Of a stretch of DNA of 25,073 nt, positions 18,425-25,073 are shown one piece after another (position 1 is the first letter of the stretch; each line of letters starts with the position of its first letter). A program made the translations under genes and the position numbers. Below the pieces are notes generated by a model that saw only the letters and a program-made list of their open reading frames with translations, did no database searches and was not told where the DNA came from. The DNA comes from Saccoglossus kowalevskii (taxonomy: Eukaryota; Hemichordata; Enteropneusta; Harrimaniidae). The stretch lies in the NCBI RefSeq assembly GCF_000003605.2, contig NW_003124913.1, positions 75,590-100,662 of the forward strand. Direction: 5' to 3'.

Positions 18425-19587
18425 AAGCAAACTTCAGAAACCCAAATCGGATGCTAATGAACAACTAAACCCACTCCCTCCAAAATACATATGGGATGAA
18501 GAGTCCAAAAACAAATATGAGGAATGTTTGCAAAGTGACACTTTAAATAAGTTTCAGGACTACTTCAATACCAATTGTAATGTCATGGCTATTAATGATT
18601 TAACAGAAAGTCTCACATCAATGTTAATTAATGTGGGAAATAAGTGTCTTAAGAAAATAACACAAAAATTAAGGCAATCCTGGTTTGATAAATCATGTCA
18701 TGAAATTAGAAGAGACTTGATTAACGCTTCAAAAATCTTATCAAATCAACCCAATAACCCATTTGCAAGAAAACAAAACTTTGATACTAAAAATTATAAA
18801 AGACAAAAAAAATTGAAAGAAATTTAAAATTACAATGATAAACCATCTTGAGAAAATATACTATAGCCGTCAAGAACACACTTAAACAACTACGTTGTGA
18901 AAAAAATAACATAACTCCTGATCCAAATTTAACAAGCATTGAGTGGAGAAACTATTTTAAAAAAAATGTTTGAGAACAAATACAATAATAGTAATAATTA
19001 TCTTTTGCAACTTCTAGAACAAAAAGAGCGCATGACGAATTACAATACATTTCTATAAATGCAAAAATAACAATAAAAGAAGTTAGAAATGCACTAAAAA
19101 AAAAGTACAGAAAATCAACTGGTGAAGACAGAATTGCAAATGAAATGCTCAAAAATAAAAGTAAGTTACTAATTGAATGCCTAGCCAAACTTTTCAATGA
19201 TATACTGATTAGCGGAAAGTTTCCTGATAGCTGGAAACCAGTCCTACTAAAGCCATTGCATAAATCTGGAGAAAGAAGTAATCCCAACAATTATAGAGCA
19301 ATAGCCCTGTCAAGCTGCATGTCAAAACTATTCACATCAATTATGAACTCAAGACTGACTATATACATGTATCTAGATAATAATAATTTATTAACACCCT
19401 TTCAATTTGGATTTAGAAAAGAAAGGTGAACAACCGATTCCATCTTTCTTTTAAAAACAGCAGTAGACAACACATTGTATGGTAAAAAAGACAACCATCA
19501 AAAACATCTTTATAGTTGTTTCATTGACCTAAGGAAAGCATTTGACCATACTTTGGAAGGATGGCTTATACATGAAATTACAAAATT
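18425..19587 (+). pseudogene. LINE reverse transcriptase, 5' part of a split relic
   Basis: It begins with the linker between endonuclease and RT (LPPKYIWDEESKNKYEECL at about 18475, SWFDKSCHEIRRDLINASK at about 18690). It continues with stops and frameshifts through KNTLKQLR (about 18875) and KSTGEDRIANEMLKN (about 19115). Early RT blocks follow: LFNDILISGKFPDSWK, HKSGERSNPNNYRAIALSS and FQFGFRKER, then TGA at 19427. Motif A reads SCFIDLRKAFDHT (about 19515-19550). It stops at the left copy of a 34-bp direct repeat; the RT resumes at 21103. The motif set is close in type to the minus-strand relic at 5085-6790. The endonuclease is absent apart from a possible last few residues before 18430. 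Confidence 0.88.
19554..19587 (+). repeat. Left copy of 34-bp direct repeat flanking the insertion
   Basis: Begins TGGAAGGATGGCTTATA and ends GAAATTACAAAATT. It differs from 21103-21136 at three positions. It encodes the GWLI-EITK part of the LINE RT. Confidence 0.8.
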
Positions 19588-21102
19588 GCAAATAGTCTGT
19601 GTTAGGTAAGAGAAACAGAACAAATTAAGTCTTGCACATTAATGTACACTTGGAATGAACACTGCTGAAAGGCAATTTTTCAGATTACTGGTAATTTGGC
19701 GACTTCTTGTAGACTTTCAATAATAAATTTTTGCTAAACTGTGACAGACACTATTAAAACAATTGTCAGGGATTGAAATAGATTTTTTTTCCCTGCATGC
19801 ATAATGTGCATGTTGAATTAGAAATTTACCAGCACTAACTTGTTGTGAAATGCACTACTTTTAAAGTTTAAATAACATGTATGGGTTCTTGATTGATGCG
19901 ATCACGAACAAATTTGATTTTTTTATTTGTCTCACAATGTTGGTTGAACTTAATTTAAGCTTAATGAATATAATGAGAAAATGTTGTGTTAATTTCTACA
20001 TGCACAGCATGCACATTATATTTTGAGTTTACTTGCACTATCTAATAATCTATGTGCTTAGTGCAGTGTGCACCAGGGTATTTCAACCTCTGAATAGTGG
20101 TTGATAAATTTCAGTCATCACAGGCAAAAAGGGTCTTGACAGTTGCATCACAGAGCTGTGACACAAGGGGAGAACACCAACTCCTTTTTCGGCCCCTGGT
20201 ACAATATGAATGTCATGATTTTTAAATTAGTGAATTAACTTTAAATTAGTTTTGAATGTTTTTCTCTTGCTTGCATCATTTCAAGAAGGGAAATGTATAT
20301 GAGAGAGGAATGTCCATCTTCATTGTTGTCTCTGTTGTACACTTTTCACTTGGGATTACAATTTTTCATAAATATACTAGTATCCAATTCTGTTAAAACT
20401 TGTATGTATTATTATTCTGGGATCTAGGCCAATTTTGATTTCGTCATGTGTTGTGGATTTATTATATGGTACCGTATATTGATTACAAGACACTTTGGAA
20501 TGGACATCTTTCTCGGTCACAGTGATATTCACAAAAAGTATTCACAATTTTATAGCTTTTTATTACTGGCTTCTTAATTCCAACCAGTTAGATATAGTGT
20601 CACCGCATTTCATCTTGTTTTTAACAAATCCGAAATCACTCTGGATAATATTTATTTTGCATATGTACAGTGTTTGCTTTTCAAGTTTTGATAATTTTAA
20701 TGGCTGTACTATAATTTTAGTACATACATGTACATTCACATAAACCCATATATATACCTATAAAATATTAATTTATAATGTAATCTGGACAAGGGAAAGC
20801 ATAATTTCCTATTCTTCTGTTACTTTATGCACGGATCCTAATAAAAAAGATTTAAAGTTCACAACTAGTGATTTTGCAATATTAGGTGTTCTCCATGAGG
20901 GCTGCAGGACTTTTTTTGTTGTTTCAATTATTGTATTCACTGACATTGTATTTACGTTTTCATTTATTTTTCCCCTACTGATTTGACTGTGTTGTGTAGT
21001 GTTTGTGTTAATTGTTTTTTGACTCCCTTATGTGAAGCACACAGTAGGAATCTTTGCGGTTAGTTTGTCTGTGTTTGTGTGCTCATCTGTTCCACTGATG
21101 TC
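19588..21102. mobile_element. 1.5-kb insertion splitting a LINE relic, unclassified
   Basis: This non-coding sequence interrupts the RT frame right after motif A. A 34-bp sequence at its left (19554-19587) is repeated at its right end (21103-21136) with 3 mismatches, and the RT reading resumes inside the right copy. This is what an insertion with a long target duplication would leave. It contains R2 copy C and a GCATGCATAATGTGCATG-like block with a related inverted block near 20000-20020. I see no terminal inverted repeats, no poly(A) tail and no protein domain, so its class is open. Confidence 0.55.
20800..20960 (+). repeat. Repeat family R2, copy C
   Basis: The most complete copy: it contains both the blocks shared with copy A (GTTACTTTATGCACGG, ATCCTAATAA, GTTCACAACT, ATTAGG) and those shared with copy B (TTTAAAGTTCA, GCAATAT, CCATGAGGGCTGCAG, T-run). 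It lies inside the insertion at 19588-21102. Confidence 0.6.
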
Positions 21103-21672
21103 TGGAGGGATGGCTTATAATTGAAATTACAAAATTTGGGTGTTAACGACAATTTTTACAATTTAATTATTAAAATCTATATACACAAACACTAAATATA
21201 AAATTAATCTGCCATCAGGTGTTACTGATGCCTTTGAATCCACTTTTCGGGTAAAACAAAGATGTAACCTGTCCCCAACATTATTCAATATCTTCCTAAA
21301 TGACCTCCCTGGTATATTTGAGGATGATATATTTAACCCTGTATTGATTAATGGTAATCCTTTAAGCTGTATTCAATATGCGGACGACCTGGTTCTAGTA
21401 TCCAACACTGCAGAAGGCCTACAAAATTGCCTTAATAAATTAATGAATTACTGCACTGAGCGTAACCTCACTGTAAATACAAGGAAAATGATCTTCAATA
21501 AAGGTAATCGTTTATTGAAAGATAAAAACTTCAAAAATAAATATCGCCAATTTTAATGTACAGTTCAGAAATATGGGCCTGTGAATTATTAATTGAAAAC
21601 AATGTGATGGAACAGGTCTGTAGCTCTTTTTATCACTTTATTATAGGCGTAAATAAAAAGACATCTATAATA
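21103..21672 (+). pseudogene. LINE reverse transcriptase, 3' part of the split relic
   Basis: It opens with the right copy of the 34-bp repeat. It reads GWLIIEITKFGVNDNFYNLI and, after a frameshift near 21185, NLPSGVTDAFESTFRVKQRC. Motif B (NLSPTLFNIFLNDLPG, about 21270) and motif C (QYADDLVLVS, about 21375-21405, with both catalytic Asp) follow, then GLQNCLNKLMNYCTERNLTV. After about 21540 the usual 100 or so residues are missing and the sequence jumps to LMYSSEIWACE (about 21553) and FIIGVNKKTS (about 21640). An internal deletion plus frameshifts make it inactive. Motif B has RCN where QGC/QGD-type residues are usual, another sign of decay. Confidence 0.87.
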
Positions 21673-22021
21673 GGTATACATGTACCACAGGTTAAACAAC
21701 TACCGTAATGTTTTTGAGGAGATTTATTTTTTAGAAATTTTCAAAGCCTCAACATCCATGATCATTTATGGACAATTGTATTTTTGTTCTCATTTAATAA
21801 TAACTTTACTCAAGTACATATATTACACATACAGAATGTTTAATGGTGAGCCACATATTACATGTACATTAATATTTGACATAAACCCATTGAACTAATT
21901 CACAGTTTGTATGTATGATGTATATTAATTGTGCATTTCCACATATTGTATTACTAACTATTTCATCAACTGGAAGTGCAATTTCCCCACAAAATTGAAC
22001 AGTCATATAGAAACTGGCTGT

Positions 22022-22059
22022 TCTATAGGAATCCTAAATCCTATAGGAATCCTATAGGA
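22022..22059. repeat. Cluster of TCCTATAGGA palindromes
   Basis: The 10-bp palindrome TCCTATAGGA occurs at about 22039 and again at about 22050, after a related TTCTATAGGAATCC. Together they form a short tandem of CCTATAGGAAT units. Confidence 0.75.
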
Positions 22060-22462
22060 CATTTTCGTAAGGGGATTTTATGACTATATCACATTTTGTG
22101 TGACTTTTTCAATTTACATGTAATCTTAATATCACACACTTACGCATCCTAATCTTATAAATCCCTGGTGTCAAATATTTATTCCCAGAACACTACATGG
22201 GAAATAGTAGCTGACTGTTGTTTAGGGGGGGGGCATAATAATAACAGTGACTTAGTCTGTCACTTTAATAATAATTCTGTCAAAGTAAAAAAGGTTGTTA
22301 AGAAAGGTTGTTACTGGTAGTATAGACATTCCCACTCACACAAATCATGAGAACTGCCTCATCTTCTGAAGACAAGGCCTGGTGGGGCTGATTGTTCTTG
22401 CACTTGATATTAAGGTCTTGGATGGATTGTTTTTCTAATTTGGAGTAAATTTTTTTTTTCAG

Positions 22463-22589
22463 AACATGGATCGCACAAGTCCGATGGATAAACATTTACA
22501 ACTGATGGCAGATACTAGAGGTATCACTGGATCACCTTTAATGCCACAAATGTTTGGAAATGCTGGCAGAGAACATATGGAAAGATATG
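22463..22589 (+). CDS. SCPx-type thiolase, downstream gene, exon 4
   Basis: A 127-nt exon after a T-run and acceptor TTTCAG, ending ...AGATATG with donor GTGAGA. It enters in phase 0 and leaves with one base of a Gly codon. It encodes residues 124-165: NMDRTSPMDKHLQLMADTRG, then ITGSPLMPQMFGNAGREHME and RY. Mammalian SCPx has DRTIPTDKHVDLL...APQMFGYAGKEHMEKYG here, a good match in order and spacing. This is part of the loop domain over the thiolase active site, where substrate specificity differs between thiolase types (family knowledge). The exon has no interruption. Confidence 0.94.
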
Positions 22590-23507
22590 GTGAGATCATT
22601 TCTTCACAATTACAGTTACATCATAGTATAGCTTTACAACTTTTACCGGTAACATTTGTTTGCTCTATTACAAATTCTGTATTCTCTAGGTAACATCAAC
22701 AGGTCAAGCATAAAATGTTTTTTAAAATTAAAATAATTCATCAAAAACTGCAGTGAATACTTGTACCATCATATATATATATAGCCTGCGGTTTCTTTAA
22801 TCGTACAGTAAAATATGATCCCATATTCATTGGCTCATATTTTTCTGTGCGGCCTGTGCAGGCATGTTTATTTTATTGTCTACACTCAGTAAAACCTCAA
22901 CAATGGTGTCTTTCAAAGTTGTCCTTAGAACTATTTATAATGAATGATCGAAAACGGATGATCATTAGTGTTATTTCAACATAATTTGTGAGATCAGTAT
23001 TTTGGTTTTTAATATTATTTACTTCCTGATGAGCATATTTCACAAAAAACTTTTACAGGTATTTATTGTCGTTTTATCATCTTTTTCTTTTCCAGTAAGA
23101 GATTGACTTCCCCTACCACCACTACGAGATATTTTTGCTGACTTTACAAATTTACTTTCTTAATATCTTAATTTGTGTACTGTCGTTTTACATAAATTCA
23201 CATTACCACATCCATCTTATATACCAGTACTAGTAATGCTATTATATAATACCTTATGAATTGGTTCCGTCTGTCCATCACATTTCTAAGCTTTACACAT
23301 GATGATAACAGTTTACGTTATTCTCGTAATTTTTTTGCTCGATCAGATTTAAAATTCACTGACTGATGCCCATAAAACTTATATTTTATTGTGTAAAGCA
23401 AACTTATAAAGGGTTGATTACTCAATCCTTGCATGGAAGTTGCGTTTATAAAAAAAAATTAAATTAAGAGATTGACATGCCTCAGTTGAACATAACATTT
23501 CCTGTCG

Positions 23508-23800
23508 TCACCAAACACCAGTGTTTCTAGCCAAACAACAAACTCAAAAGAAAAGAAACTTTTTACCTGAAAATTAAGTTTTATTGTCATTGAGTGTCTA
23601 AGCAGAAAAAAATGTTGAAGCCCAAAACAACCAATTTTCATTCAAACTTCTATGAATACTTGATCTCAACATGAATTCAGTCCATTATTATAGGTTATTT
23701 GTTAGAGATGATAAGAGAATCACTTTGGGGATGAAAAATCTGTGATAATAGCCAAGAGGGTAAGGAATTGTATTTCAAAAACATTTATATATAGGGTATA
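23508..23800 (+). repeat. Repeat family R3, copy 2
   Basis: Direct-orientation relative of 13428-13740, here in intron 4 of the downstream gene. The best-kept parts are ATTCAGTCCATTATTATAGG and AATAGCCAAGAGG followed by ATTTCAAAAACATT. The minus-strand open frame at 23459-23641 lies in it and is not a credible gene. Confidence 0.65.
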
Positions 23801-23829
23801 TAATGACACATGTTGTATTTATGTTATAG

Positions 23830-23893
23830 GAACAAAACCAGAGCACTTTGCTAAGATTGCTTGGAAAAATCACAAACACTCTGTCAACAATCC
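23830..23893 (+). CDS. SCPx-type thiolase, downstream gene, exon 5
   Basis: A 64-nt exon between acceptor GTTATAG and donor GTAAGT. Its first two bases complete Gly166 and its last two begin Pro187. The 20 complete residues, [20 protein letters not shown], are nearly the mammalian SCPx sequence ([20 protein letters not shown]). Together with the next exon it makes the NNPYSQFQDEYSL segment typical of SCPx thiolases. It is short, and recognition rests on this match and on fully compatible splice phases. Confidence 0.95.
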
Positions 23894-24242
23894 GTAAGTA
23901 CATGCATGTTCTGTTAGTGTGAGAATGGTATGTGCAGAAGTTACACCCCTTCCTGCGTTACCGTGACAGTTTAATTTATCATGTTTTTCAAATCTACATA
24001 ACTACATAGAATTTAATTAACTTATAGATTTTAAAATCCAAATAAAATCCTTTTCAAAATTCAAGTTCAAGAAATCACAAAGTTTTGTTTGAGTAAAAAT
24101 TTCATGGAGTGTAGTCGTTGTGTCACAAGGTCCAAGCCCATAAATGATTGCCAGCCCACATCTAATGGTTTATACAGAGTGAGCAGTTCTAGCAATGTGT
24201 CTGTGTAACCCACTGTAACTACTGATACTATGGTTTGTGTAG

Positions 24243-24329
24243 ATATTCTCAATTTCAAGATGAATACAGCTTAGAAGATGTACTGAAGTCACGTATGATG
24301 CATGAACCATTGACAAAGTTACAATGTTG
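24243..24329 (+). CDS. SCPx-type thiolase, downstream gene, exon 6 (last in window)
   Basis: An 87-nt exon after acceptor TGTGTAG, ending ...CAATGTTG with donor GTAAGT. It completes Pro187, encodes YSQFQDEYSLEDVLKSRMMH and EPLTKLQC, and leaves with the first two bases (TG) of a further Cys codon, matching the QCC of mammalian SCPx (LTILQCCPTSDGAAA). The next exon, expected to start with C and encode a PTSDGAAA-type motif, is not in the remaining 744 bases. About half of the thiolase domain is therefore present (216 of roughly 400 residues). Whether this copy has an SCP2 domain or a C-terminal SKL cannot be seen. Confidence 0.94.
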
Positions 24330-24340
24330 GTAAGTATGAA

Positions 24341-24548
24341 CTACTGTGAAATATTTTATTTTAGTTGGAATTAATTTTCACTGAAAAGACATTTTGGGTG
24401 TTTTGTATGGAATTTATTTTCACCGATTTCTGACCAGTTGAATGTAAAATATAAAGGTATATTTGCTGGATTTTATTTTCACTGAATCATTCCTTCAGCG
24501 AAAATAACAAAAATTAATTCCAAGCGAAAATAAAGTATTTTACAGTAG
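24341..24548. mobile_element. Foldback repeat (MITE-like) in intron 6
   Basis: The left end CTACTGTGAAATATTTTATT and the reverse complement of the right end, CTACTGTAAAATACTTTATT, are inverted repeats. The pairing continues past TTTT and GGAATTAATTTT, about 45 bp with mismatches. The interior has several TTTATTTTCAC/TTCAGCGAAAATAAC blocks. A clear target duplication is not visible. CTGTAAAATACTTTATTTTCGC-like words are very common in marine invertebrate genomes (general knowledge), consistent with an abundant family. Confidence 0.7.
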
Positions 24549-25073
24549 TTATCATTTGTATGATTTTATTCCATGAATTTAATTTTTTTTCGTTTATCAC
24601 AGTAATTGACATGTAGTTATGATTACTGTGAACTGATTTAATTTTGTGAGCAACTAATAGTCAAGATTCTTAGAGAATAACAAAAATTTCTTTAGCAGTG
24701 AAAATTTCTCTGAGGTCCTACAAGACAGAGTGAAAATTAAACTGTTTACAATATCATTGTGTCATCATTTGATCACCACTGGGTACATGTCTAGACGGTT
24801 ATTACTGTTTTGTTGGTAATCATCATTGCCTAATTTTGATATTTTTTCCCAAAATTAAATGGTGATTACAATTTTAATTTCTTTTTGTTCCACGTCACCT
24901 GTGTGAAATCATTGATTTAAATTTCATTTTTATATGAAATAAATGTTTTTGGAGGGAAAGTATTCATTAGTGTCATGCACCTGTTGAGTATTCGGCCTTC
25001 GTTTTGGTCAGCACAGTTGTTTGGCATATTTCATTTAAATACGTTTTTCTCTGTGCCATGCCATAAAACCTGA
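24549..25073. other. Intron 6 remainder, no exon seen
   Basis: AT-rich. It holds one small hairpin with 9-bp arms, CACAGTAAT and ATTACTGTG, at about 24598-24630. No thiolase exon 7 before the window ends. Confidence 0.6.

Larger units (their letters stand above)
18201..22462 (+). other. Intron 3 of the downstream gene
   Basis: GT 18201 to AG 22462, 4.26 kb, phase 0. Most of it is transposon-derived: a LINE relic (18425-19587 and 21103-21672) and the sequence inserted into it. The remainder (21673-22462) is AT-rich, with a G-run near 22225 and a palindromic cluster at 22022-22059. I see no exon in it. Confidence 0.85.

Noticed and set aside
18952-19290. Minus-strand 112-codon frame with a signal-like stretch
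   Set aside because: It is antisense to clear LINE RT coding sequence.
1-25073. CRISPR array, operon, prophage or other prokaryotic system
   Set aside because: Spliced exons, eukaryotic transposons and no regularly spaced repeats rule this out. No undescribed multi-gene system is supported here.

Overview
This is eukaryotic genomic DNA: AT-rich, with an assembly gap of Ns and spliced exons that have GT...AG boundaries. It is dense in transposon remnants. I infer a marine invertebrate, perhaps a lophotrochozoan such as a mollusc or brachiopod, or possibly an invertebrate deuterostome. The basis is the peroxisomal thiolase exons, a DIRS-type retroelement, hAT-like MITEs, many TACCGGTA and TACATGTA words and TTTATTTTCGC-type repeats. 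The species cannot be fixed from sequence alone.

The only host genes recognised are two plus-strand genes of the SCPx/sterol carrier protein 2 thiolase family, arranged head to tail. The window opens inside the upstream gene. Its last two exons (7151-7258 and 11434-11621) encode the C-terminal part of the thiolase and end in Ser-Lys-Leu, a type 1 peroxisomal targeting signal, with no SCP2 lipid-binding domain after it. About 4.3 kb further on, the downstream gene starts at ATG 15933. Six exons (15933-15977, 17254-17448, 18072-18200, 22463-22589, 23830-23893, 24243-24329) encode roughly its first 216 residues, including the active-site cysteine, and the gene runs off the right end. The two parts do not overlap in protein sequence, so their mutual identity cannot be judged here.

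Most of the rest is repeats. Bases 1-3850 hold a repeat family in both orientations, with a 152-bp hAT-like MITE nested in one copy. A minus-strand non-LTR retrotransposon (LINE) relic fills 5085-6790. A DIRS-like tyrosine-recombinase retroelement (7518-11158) with terminal inverted repeats of about 225 bp sits in the last intron of the upstream gene; it has Gag, truncated RT and recombinase relics and contains the 321-base gap. In the downstream gene, intron 1 carries a 169-bp foldback MITE whose target duplication begins 12 bp after exon 1. Intron 3 carries a plus-strand LINE relic split by a 1.5-kb insertion between 34-bp direct repeats. Intron 6 carries another foldback element.

I see no tRNA, rRNA, CRISPR array or prokaryotic gene cluster. 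Nothing here amounts to a new multi-gene system. The points of interest are the thiolase tandem, the transposon architecture and several repeat families I cannot name.
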